Positions 11,401 through 20,508 of a DNA stretch of 64,000 nucleotides are shown here, one piece after another (position 1 is the stretch's first letter; each line of letters opens with the position of its first letter). The stretch spans positions 1 through 64,000 of the forward strand of contig SGPL01000120.1 of NCBI GenBank assembly GCA_004802705.1, written 5' to 3'. The translations under genes were made by a program, and so were the position numbers. Origin of the DNA: Bondarzewia mesenterica. Lineage: Eukaryota; Basidiomycota; Agaricomycetes; Russulales; Bondarzewiaceae. The notes under the pieces were generated by a model that was not told the DNA's origin, ran no database searches, and saw nothing but the letters and a program-made list of their open reading frames with translations.

Positions 11401-13924
11401 GAACGATCCAGATAGTACCTCATCTGGTAGAGCCAAGAAAATGCTTTGTTATCCACCGCCTTCTGCTGAATTAGTTGACGTGTGACGTCGCGCTGGTGCA
11501 CGAGCTCGGTGATGAGGTGCTCGCACTTGCGACGGGTCACGGGGCTAAGCTCTGTGAGAACGACATCGGCAAGGAGGTCAAGGCTTTGACGGACAGTATC
11601 GAGAGGGGCTTGAAGTGACTGAGAAGACTCAAATGAAGTCTCGATGGAAGCGGTCCACGATACTTGAACTGCTAGAGTCACCAGCTGGGCAGGGAACGTC
11701 TCCACCCAAGCGATGAACGTGCTCATGGGTAATGCGGAGCCCGTACCATAGAATGCCTGTAACTCCTCTACCGCATTGCACAAAAGCTGCGCCAACGAAA
11801 CCCTCATAGAGGACTCAATCTTGGCTAGCCAGTCATTGATCTTCGGGTAATCCTTGAGTAAAATTGGCTCCGTGAAAATGACCTCCTCGCCCTCGCGTGA
11901 GGCCATTCCCTGAATCTGCGTCAATTCATCGTCTAACATGACCGTTGATATCCCCGCGAACATCTTTTTCAGATGCTTCATGATCCGCAGGATATCTTTG
12001 CTGTTACCTATAATTTCCAGCAAGTCCTCGTCACCTACGAAATAGAAGCGGGGGAACGATGCTCGTTCGCGCTCGAGGTACTCTCCGAGCGCCTTCTGGA
12101 TTTTATTGAGCAAGTCAGCGAGACGCTCGAGACTCTTCTGAATACCAGGAATGTTCATGACGTCGACAACGAAGGGTGACTTGTAGACCTTCTTCATGAC
12201 GGTCAGAAATTCGGCATTGATGTTTTGGAACCGCGCGGTCTCAACAGGGAGGAGATGTTTGATATCGGCACTGCCAGAGAAGATACCTTCCAGGTAGACC
12301 CACTGCCGCTGAACGTCAATCCAGACGTCTGCCATGAGGACAACGTCAGAAAATTGGCAGAGCAAGGCAAAGAAACACATACCGAAGAGGACGTGGATGC
12401 GGTTGAGTTTCTCTTCCCAAGAGCTGGCCTGCAAAACTATGATTAGGTCGATATAATTAACAAAAAGCGGCGATTTATACCTCTTCCTCAAACACTGTTG
12501 ATTAGAAGTCAGTTCAGTCGTTGCGACCACACTCAAGGCTTGAAAGGCTAACCTTTGTAGTACGGGGAGAGTTTCATTGCTACAAGTGAATTCAGATTCT
12601 CACTGCACTTGTTGAACAGATCGTCCCACCCTCTATCCCAATGATAAGCTCCTGCCACATTGACATAGATTTGAAAGAACCGACCGGATGAGACGACACT
12701 TATTCTGGTAGTTGACCAAATCAAGGGTATAGTTGGTCCAGACTTCCTTGACTTGTTTGATGTACTCTTCGAGAGCCATCTGTATGTTAAGAATTAACTA
12801 AATAAGAGGGGAGCCAAAAATATGCAAGGACATTACCTCGCCCTGAGCTTGTATGATGACTTCTTTAATCAAGCTCTCGTTCTTCTTCAAGTCCAGGTCA
12901 TAGACATTTCCAAGCGTCATCCTGGATGAAACTATTAATACTGATCCCGAGAAAGGACCAAAATCAAAAGAACTCACAAGGTCAAACTTGGTTGCGACGG
13001 CATCCTCAAGGCCTTGAACAGCTGTCTCCAATGCCTGTCCTTCAGTGCCTCACTTTTCAACTCTCCAATCAACGCGTTCGACTTCAACAGACCCCTCAAT
13101 ACATCCTGCACGTATTCGAATGCCGCGTATTGCCTCATCCTCGTCGGCATATCTTTTGTGCTACTGAGCAAGCCGTCGATATGCTGCCTCAACTTCCTGG
13201 GCTGCACCGTTGCCCACGCAAGCTCGCGGAGCTCACTAATCTGACTCCATATACCAGATAACGCGGTCCAGACGGCTTTGAGGTCGCGCAACTCTTCGAA
13301 AACAGGCTCAAGCCGGGTGTGACGGATGAGCTCGAGGTCAAGAGCTTCCTTGGCGCGGCAAACGAGGTCGTACTCTTCTTGAACGCGATTCAGCTTGCCT
13401 TCGAATACGTTGATAGTGTTCATGGCCGTGTCAGCGCGCATGTTGCCTTGCACGGGACGCGTCTGCTCCCACTCCACCAAAATATCATTGATCTTGTTCT
13501 CCACGATCTTGTCTTCCGCAACAATCTTCAGCTGCAAACCGGCTGCGACACAACGACTATGAACAAAATCTGCCACTCTGATGAGAATAAGCAGTCCCAC
13601 GTACCGAGCTGCTCCTGGATTGAATCGTTCTTCCTCTTCAATATCTCATTATATGCACTCCATTCTCCACGAAGCTGGTCGCTGTACAGCCAATCGTCAG
13701 GAAATTGGTATCGAAACCGTTCAAGTGTCTTCTCGCCAGATGCACAGAGTTCAATCATGGGACCCCATGTCTTTGTTTTTCGTTTGAGGTCCTGGACGAA
13801 GGTAATAAACGTCACCGCCGCCGCCGTGGACGAATTACCTGCGAAGGCCTATAAGGGCGAACAACATTCATCAGGACATATTCCACATCTTCAGGAAAGA
13901 TAGCGCGAAAATATATACCTCCAT
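2490..13924 (-). CDS. dhc2: Cytoplasmic dynein heavy chain, motor half (Dhc2 type)
   Basis: Minus-end-directed microtubule motor chain, 3452 residues predicted from 20 phase-consistent exons. Exons, 5' to 3': 13919-13924, 13605-13848, 12978-13542, 12837-12921, 12685-12779, 12553-12632, 12481-12494, 12383-12428, 10928-12328, 10794-10869, 10389-10739, 9877-10332, 7936-9823, 7176-7882, 4718-7122, 3609-4652, 3396-3559, 3148-3340, 2811-3092, 2490-2746. Walker A motifs: GPAGTGKT (AAA1, exon 9), GPSGSGKT (AAA2, exon 12), GPPGSGKT (AAA3, exon 13), GVSGSGKT (AAA4, spanning exons 13-14). The stalk coiled coil, microtubule-binding domain and AAA5-6/C-terminal region follow. The start is the first in-frame ATG; the frame closes upstream without another, and the SmE gene begins 187 bases away. 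The roughly 1,100-residue dimerising tail is therefore absent. This fits the Agaricomycete dhc1/dhc2 split; dhc1 must lie elsewhere. The first exon is only 6 nt and exon 7 only 14 nt. Confidence 0.95.
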
Positions 13925-14110
13925 AGTAGCAACACCGATGCAGACTTGCAGACAGTAAGTAGACGCGTCTTTGACAGGCCCTGTTGCTAAACGTCGGCAA
14001 CTGCCAGGATGACCCTAACCCACTCTTCCTTCCTCGATCTCAAACTTGAAGCTCTAAGCTCTGAGACCAACTTGTCTTCATCGTGCCGTTCGCACCAATT
14101 CGAGTTCAAG
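13925..14110. promoter_or_regulatory. Shared divergent promoter of dhc2 and SmE
   Basis: Only 186 bases separate the two start codons, so both 5' leaders and the core promoters must lie here. No clear TATA box was noted. An ACGCGT (MCB-like) core occurs near 13961-13966. Confidence 0.5.
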
Positions 14111-14713
14111 ATGTCTGGACGCCAACAACGTGTGATGGTTCAGCCCATCGTGAGCTATTCCATCTTGCAACGCCTGGCAGTATCAACAGCTAACCTTTAT
14201 ATTCAGAATGTAATCTTCAAAAATCTGCAACAAGTAAAGCCTGCTCCACCTTTTCTATCGTGATAATGTCCACTGATCATGGGTTCTCCAGAGAACAAAA
14301 GTTGTGATTTGGTTGTATGATAACATCGAGATGCGGATAGAGGGCCGAATCATTGTGCGTGTCTCACCTCTCCCAACAAATCCACCGTTGAACTTGTCAC
14401 GCCCTCAAGTTGTGATGACTCTCTGCCTATCTCGCATTTTTGATCTGTACAGATGGCCCTTTTACTCTTTCATGTCTTTCCAAACTTTGGAAAATTTTGT
14501 ATTGACAGACTATTCTTCACAGGGATTTGATGAGTTCATGAACGTGGTCATTGATGAGGCTGCTGAGGTGTACGTCAAGGAGGCAAAGCCAAGGAGAGAG
14601 CTTGGTAAGTCTATACGAATTGGTCTCATTCCTGTTCGATGTATTCAAGGGTATTTGTAGGACGCATCATGTTGAAAGGAGATAACATTACGCTCATACA
14701 GCAAATAGTATGA
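14111..14713 (+). CDS. SME1: Small nuclear ribonucleoprotein SmE
   Basis: Core Sm protein of the heptameric ring on spliceosomal snRNAs; acts in the nucleus and in snRNP assembly. Five exons: 14111-14149, 14207-14233, 14292-14354, 14523-14604, 14661-14713. The product is 87 residues; human SmE is 92. The Sm1 motif reads VVIWLYDNIEMRIEGRIIGF followed by DEFMNVVIDEA. Sm2 reads GRIMLKGDNITLIQQ. The N-terminus MSGRQQRVMVQPI is typical of the family. It lies head to head with the dynein gene and tail to tail with PEX10. No irregularity was seen. Confidence 0.95.
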
Positions 14714-14903
14714 CCAGGATTTTCCCTTCCCCACCGTTTATGTGTAAAAGTTGACTGTCCTGCTTGCTGTATAATTGCTTGGTCCCGGTCCTTCGGTGAC
14801 ATTTTGAATTTAAAACCTCTACGTTCCGCATGACGGAAATACGACGGACCCTATGCACACAGAACAGCTCCCTTCATCTGTTAGCGATATATTACACATG
14901 TTG

Positions 14904-16212
14904 TCATAAATTATAAATGGGCAACAGCCGGGTCAAGTTCAATGACTGTCTACAAAGCGGACACTCCGGCTAAAAAATGATACCTTGATCAGGAGACTGA
15001 CACGATACAAAACAAGTAGTCGGAAGACACACCTTCTCTCTTCCCCATCCGTAAATACAAGTCCAGCAGAATAAATGCCCACACTCTGTCGCGCAGCTCG
15101 CTGTGCGTTCCTCAAGACACAGCGTACAGCTTCGCCCTGCTCTGAGTTCTGCTGATACACTCGATACATCCAAGACGGTCAGTTCGTCTTCCTCTGCTGG
15201 CAGAGCAGGAGCAGACTCGGGATACACAACGTTCAAAAGCGAAGAGACAGGGTGCGTATCGATATGCGGTTCGTTTGAATCGACGGGATAAGGATGGCCT
15301 GACACCATCTCACTCCCAGTTGAGAGCGAGGGGGGGTGTGAAATATTCTTCGAAGAACGAGAGCGTAGAAAAGTTGTGAATCGGTAGACTAGTCGGATCA
15401 AAATCAACACTCCAAGCAAAGAATATGATGGCGGCCTGCTTCGCGGGTCTTCAGGTATCGCTGATATCTACATTTCATGAAGGAGTTACTGATAGCAAAA
15501 ATAACAGGACAGGACGAATCGTGCTTACATGCTGCACGCCTAGTACTCTTTTGACCAAATCATAATACGTGCCCCGTAAGTAGAAGAACGCAAGGTTGAC
15601 TTCTGTCAGTACCTCCAAGACGTTCACCGTGCCTTTCATTGCAATCTTCATACGTTTGTTTCTAGAAGATAATAATGGACCTAGACGTGCTAGGAGGTAG
15701 GCTGGTAGTGTAGGCAGCAGGACAAGGGCTGCCCGAATGTGCGGTATGCGTGTTCGGCCCTGTTGAAGCCATGTGTCTGTGTATTCTTCGCCGAGCGTCT
15801 GGATAGCTTAAAGAAAAATTGAAAATAAGCTTCAAAGCCCACGATGTAAGCGCAGTTACAGGAAGGACATACAGCGACCGGTGGTGAGAGTTAAGTATAT
15901 GAACTTGACGAGGAAATCGACCTCCTTGTCATATCGAGTTAGCCAACGAGACCCTATGATTGGGAAAGTATCATGCGTTGATCAGATCAAAGAAAAGCAC
16001 AACGAAAAGTTGCATACCAAGCCGTGCCCGTAGTATGTCCTCCGTCTGCTCCTTCAAGGACGATATGTGTATCAAGTCCCTCTGATGTGCCCGAACTAGA
16101 AATCCCTAGATAAGTATATAATATAATCAATCAGGTGAAACACGCCTTATCACTCACTTATTTGAGCCTGCTGGGCAACAGGAAAAGAAGATATTCGACT
16201 CGGAGATGTCAT
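14904..16212 (-). CDS. PEX10: Peroxin-10, RING E3 ligase of the peroxisome
   Basis: Peroxisomal membrane RING protein that works with PEX2 and PEX12 to ubiquitinate the PTS1 receptor PEX5 for recycling. Exons: 16158-16212, 16018-16095, 15873-15953, 15529-15806, 15033-15467, 14904-14969, giving 330 residues. The N-terminus [18 protein letters not shown] and the segment [11 protein letters not shown] match the Pex2/Pex12 N-terminal domain. A hydrophobic stretch near [15 protein letters not shown] is followed by a membrane segment, [15 protein letters not shown]. The C-terminal RING is CTLC-x10-CGHLFCWTC-(x)-CPLC and keeps all eight ligands, with the last pair encoded by the final exon. The internal acceptor at 15468 was chosen because it alone preserves frame ([10 protein letters not shown]). 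It is divergent from the Mgr2 gene, with 143 bases between starts. Confidence 0.95.
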
Positions 16213-16355
16213 TTGTCGCACTCTGGTCGCCGCTGGTGCAGCCTACGCCTGCCTACGCTTCCCGCGCCGGTTCCGGCAAAGCGTAAGGGAGCGCACGGTG
16301 TTAAGGTTAGGGTCCAAATTCCTTTCATTTGGATCTCCTGTACCTCGAAGTAACA

Positions 16356-16988
16356 ATGGCCCATCCTGGTGTACGGCGAAATGAGCCTTCAGTCTGGGAG
16401 AAATGTACGTGCCTAACGTCCAACTCTTGTCTAGCATCTGCTGAACACAATCCGTGATGTCGACGCGTTGCAGTAAAGTACGCATCTCATTCATCCCACT
16501 GTGCATAACGTATTGTTCTGTGAACACTCCTCCACCAGGATGGGAGCCTTGATGGGTAGCGGCGTAGGTCTCACCATTGGCTTCATTTTCGGCTCCTATA
16601 GCATTCTAAGGTCCGTTCATATCACACCCGCGTGCCATTTCGGGTCCTTGTTGACTTGCAATTCGATGCAATACCCAGGGGTGGCGCAGGTCCGCGAGGC
16701 GCTCTCGCCACTCTTTCGCAATACATGCTCAGCAGCGCAGCGACTTTTTCCTTCTTCCTTGCAGTGGGATCCGTAAGTGTCGTTCTGCATCGCCACCTCC
16801 GTTGCTCCGACAAACCTTAACCCATCTGAACTCACGCACAGGTAATTCGGAACGATGCTGTTCTTCCTCCGCATCTTGAAGCCGCACGCCTCCAAATGCT
16901 CCCTCCAATCGTGCGTGCACGCGCCGAAGGCGTATCCAAAATTCGTGCTCGCTGGAACGCCGAGCGTCAACGGCTCAGCGAGCAGTAG
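16356..16988 (+). CDS. MGR2: Mgr2/Romo1-family TIM23-complex protein with a 4-nt microexon
   Basis: Small inner-membrane protein that couples the TIM23 channel to the TIM21/motor parts and gates lateral release of preproteins. Exons: 16356-16404, 16474-16477, 16539-16610, 16679-16772, 16842-16988, giving 121 residues. The reading MAHPGVRRNEPSVWEKLKMG continues into GALMGSGVGLTIGFIFGSYS, then LSQYMLSSAATFSFFLAVGS and a charged tail ending RWNAERQRLSEQ. Two hydrophobic GxxxG-rich segments are typical of the family. The Leu and part of the Lys of WEKLKMG come from a TAAA exon of 4 nt bounded by GTACGT...GCAG and GTACGC...CCAG introns. Joining exon 1 directly to exon 3 gives an immediate TGA. Yeast Mgr2 has the equivalent WDKFKMG, which supports the microexon. 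Confidence 0.88.
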
Positions 16989-17668
16989 CTTTGGTCTATC
17001 TTTGCCATATATCAGAGCAATTCTATCAGTCTCAGTTCCACTTCACGGAAAATGTTCTTGCAGTTCACAATAATCCACATTACTGGCATGTTTTCACCAG
17101 TTAACCGCTAATCAATTTCCACTATTTGCTCTCAGAAACCCTTGCGTGATCAGACCTGCTTGTACATACAACATGATGACCATAATGAGTCTTTGTAAAG
17201 GCATGAACGACATGAGGCATGCAGTAAGTATCCAAATAAACAAAGGCATCGCGAGGTATAGCGTAAATCTCCTGTATAACTACAACAACGTTCAAAGTCC
17301 CAAGGGGAAAAAGGACATGTGTTAATATGAACACAGCACAACCACACTGTCAATGTCAAATAAACAGCTGTAGACCCACGCATGCGCATGTGATCAGTCC
17401 TACATTACTGGGAGAGGCTACCGGTGCCGTCCCATTCGATTGATCGTAGGTGTGAGTTATGCACGAAGATGTCGGCTGGCGGGGTCCCAGTCCAACCTTT
17501 GCTAGCACTGCAAACGGAGTATTCCAAGTAAGAAAATCTGTCGTGACTCAGGCAAATCGCTGATATGATATCGAAGCTAATTGAATGAAAAGTTGACGCG
17601 TGAATGGCATCCTAGGACAAAAGGTAGAGAATTAGCATGGATGACTCACATTATACCTATCATCCAAC
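16989..17668. other. Intergenic, no gene recognised
   Basis: Short open frames here show no family pattern or consistent splice structure. The segment holds the 3' flanks of the Mgr2 gene and of the convergent gene at 17669-19055. Confidence 0.5.
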
Positions 17669-19055
17669 TCAGACTACGCCAGTCCCACAATGTAGCCTCC
17701 CCCAGAAAGTCCTCAACCTATTCTCCTTTTTCGCTCCACTGTCTACGGACGCCATTGACGAATTCTTCTCCCTGAAGTCCCCTTTACCACCCACCTTGTT
17801 CGCGTCCTTCAGATCCCTCAATGATGAAGCCCTCGCCAGCGGCATCGGCCCCGAGATCACCAACTTCTCCCCTACCCCTGTAACCTTCCCCTTGACCCTT
17901 TTTCCATGCCCGCGCGCATGCGATTTGCCCGAAGACCCGATAAATCTCCGCAAAAAGGACTCACTCCTTGCCCTGTCTCTCGCCATCGGTGGTGGAAGGG
18001 TGATAACTGAGTCTGCATCATCATCCGCATCAGCCTCGTCAGACCCACCCCTCCACCTCTCCCTTCTTTCAAAACTCAAGTCCCGATCCCGATTACGGCC
18101 ATACTCCCCATAGTACTCCTCATATTCCCACAACTTCGGTTTCTCCACAAACTTGACCGATCCCTTTACGGATCTCAACGATCTCTTTCCGCGTGAATCC
18201 GACCGCGTCAAGATACTGCGTGGAGCAGAAAGTGTGGACGGAGGCCTCTCTCGCTCTTTTGATAACGATCGATCTTGCTCAAGCTCGTCGGGGTGGTGTT
18301 GCTGTCGATGAGGAGACAGAGCACGGGGAGTAGTTTGTCCAAAAATCGGATCTTCAGACTCTGATTTCGGCCAGCGGGAGTACCAGAGGGAGGTGAGAAA
18401 CGATGAGCGGGTACTTGGGACAGTAATGCTAGGAGTCGGCACTGTAGGGTGACGCCGGCGATGGAGCCAGAGTCGAGACCCTCCGGCTGGCTGGGAAGGG
18501 GAGAGGAGGTGGTGGGAAGAGGAAGCGGGGGTTGGCGTCGCGGCGGGCTGTTCTGGGAGCAAGATGGAGGATGGCGCGGAAGGAATATAGTGTTCGGGGG
18601 CCTCGTAAATAGGCTGGTAAGTAATTCGAGTGCTGTTGAGAAAATTTTGGGGTTGAGCATAGGTAGGATGAGCTTACATGCATATGTTCAAGATGCATCA
18701 TAACATGTTCATCGTCCAAGAAAGATTCTGGGACATCCTAAACCGAATCAACACGGTCAAGAATCATCCAGTGTGCGTTTCTTATATACTAACCGGACTT
18801 TCGACCAATGTTGAACTAGTCGAGGCCTCACTAGAGATCTGATGATGATCTAGTCAGAGACAGAACACGATATGAATAGATGGACTGACGGAGCCAGCCT
18901 GACTGTGTACTCGTACGTGCTTGAACGGATTAATCTGATCATCATCAACGAATGCACGGCGGCGATGATTACTGTACTGCTGCCAAGCACAGACGCGTAA
19001 ACGCTTGTTTATGCTGAAGCAGAAAAAGGTCTGAAACGGGACTTACAGACTGCAT
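17669..19055 (-). CDS. Unknown Ser/Pro/Arg-rich fungal protein
   Basis: Not recognised. Exons that join in phase: 19047-19055, 18890-18976, 18794-18838, 18678-18737 and 17669-18613, giving 381 residues. The N-terminal part is short and acidic/histidine-rich (FVDDDQINPFKHVRV, then DVPESFLDDEHVMMHLEHMH). The long last exon is low in hydrophobic residues and rich in Ser, Pro, Arg and Glu. It contains RSILTRSDSRGKRSLRSVKG, a WEYEEYYGEYG patch, an Asp-rich run, and basic clusters typical of intrinsically disordered phosphoproteins. No signal peptide or membrane segment was seen. The consistent phases and the conserved-looking N-terminus argue for a real gene. Location and role cannot be told. Convergent with the Mgr2 gene. 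Confidence 0.6.
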
Positions 19056-19676
19056 GGTTATGAGGGAACGTAGAAATCTGGGAGAGACGAATAAAACTTG
19101 TCCCAGAGGCTATATCTACTGACCAACACGTGTGTGACGCACCATTTTCTACGGAACATACGGAGTCCTCCGCGCCTCAAAAGGGAGTCACACGCCAGAT
19201 ATAACAACACGCATGAAAAGCATGTCGCTGTCTCCAGCCTGCAGATGATCTTATCGGGCCTGCTACAGTTGCCTATTACGTACCTTTGGCGTCTGGAGTA
19301 CACAGCCTGTAGAAGAGCAGCTGGAATAGGAGCATTCATACAAGAAGACTGAGCAGCAAACAAAAGAAAACCTAATAGAATGCAACTTGAAAAGTGAATT
19401 AGAGAAAGACCTGAAATTACTCTAAGAAGCTTGTTTGAAGGTCTTGCAGGCACTTTCCTGGGCAGAATTTCAAGAGGAGGGGGGAGGACGCCGGAATGTG
19501 AAAGTTCGTGCAAAATTATATCATATGCTCTTCACATACAGAAACCTGCACTCAACACAGTTGTGACTGTATATTAGCATGGATTGAGAAAACGAAAACA
19601 ATCTACCCACCCTATGTGTATATAAATTATCGAAAGCAAGCACCTCCATCGACAGACGACATGATGCCAATATCCC
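19056..19676. other. Intergenic, no gene recognised
   Basis: Upstream of the unknown gene (-) and downstream of mL43 (-). A 151-codon open frame on the minus strand has no family features and was not accepted. Nothing else is supported. Confidence 0.5.
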
Positions 19677-20199
19677 TCAGATTTTGAATGGCTCGTCAAC
19701 GTGAAGGCCACTCCAGATGCCTCTCGCCGACTCGGTCATACTCTCCACCGTCCGCCTCTTCAATGGTTTAATCTTCGCACCCGAGGAGTCCAATAGGAGC
19801 TGAACCTTTTTCTGGATAGCGGTAACCTCGAATCCATTCAAACCGATGACCTTTTCATTGTCATTTACTGAACGAGCACAAGTGCAACAGCAGGGTGTGA
19901 GATCAGACGACCATAACAAACGCCGAAATATGGTATGACGTACGGTAAAAGCCTCGTACGATCGGTTGCTTCTGATTCCTCTGTCTAACCACGACCTCCA
20001 CATGCGGGTTCGCGCGGGCCAGTTCCTCCAGATGGTTATGCAAGTATGTCCGTGTGTTCGCGGAGGATGCCCATTTTTCGCAGTACTCAAACACGACTTT
20101 GCGTATTTGGGGAATGAAAGCGACGTGTCCATTGGAGGGGCGCGAAGTCAGCTGCGCTCGGAAGAGAGGTTTGGTTGCTGGAGCGAGCTTAGAGGCCAT
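19677..20199 (-). CDS. MRPL51: Mitochondrial large-subunit ribosomal protein mL43
   Basis: Component of the mitochondrial 54S ribosomal subunit, with the L51/S25/CI-B8 thioredoxin-like fold. Two exons, 19944-20199 and 19677-19867, joined at GFY|LNDNEK, give 148 residues. The core reads VAFIPQIRKVVFEYCEKWAS, then an Asn/His/Leu-rich helix, the strand PHVEVVVRQRNQKQPIVRGF, and NGFEVTAIQKKVQLLLDSSG. This is the usual order of the family. The start ATG at 20199 was chosen over a TTG two codons upstream. The basic N-terminus could serve as a matrix-targeting signal. Divergent from the gene at 20509. Confidence 0.9.
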
Positions 20200-20508
20200 T
20201 GTCAACTAAATGAGTCTCGGAAAGTGCATTGGCACACAATTCCGAGACTGAGCGGCTGAGCACGTGACTGTGAGAAGATTTGGTGACAGGAGTCTGGGAG
20301 TCTGGGGGCAAGCTGGCTTGTTGCAGAGGAGATTTTGCTTTGAGGATTGGGCAAAGCTTTGCACGCGATTCCTCGAATAATTTGACGCGTCTCCGAGACG
20401 CGTACATACCAAGTTTGCTCTCTCACATAGCCACAGTCGCGTTTCTCTCGTTCCTCGACTGTTCATCCTCCCTTATTTCCTCGTTTTCTGCGTTCTTTTC
20501 TTGCACTC
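20200..20508. promoter_or_regulatory. Divergent promoter with two ACGCGT boxes
   Basis: The 309 bases between the mL43 and 20509 start codons contain ACGCGT at 20385-20390 and at 20398-20403, 8 bases apart. This is the MluI cell-cycle box bound by MBF-type factors in fungi. The pair lies 105-125 bases upstream of the + strand gene. Confidence 0.5.

Noticed and set aside
13925..14100. In-frame or near-frame extension of dynein upstream of its ATG, and an open frame antisense to the SmE leader (DEDKLVSELRASSLRS...)
   Set aside because: The extension has no ATG and closes at a TAG; the antisense frame cannot be joined in phase and overlaps the SmE start. Treated as chance.
19058..19513. 151-codon minus-strand open frame
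   Set aside because: No start context, domain or splice pattern; overlaps the promoter of the unknown gene.
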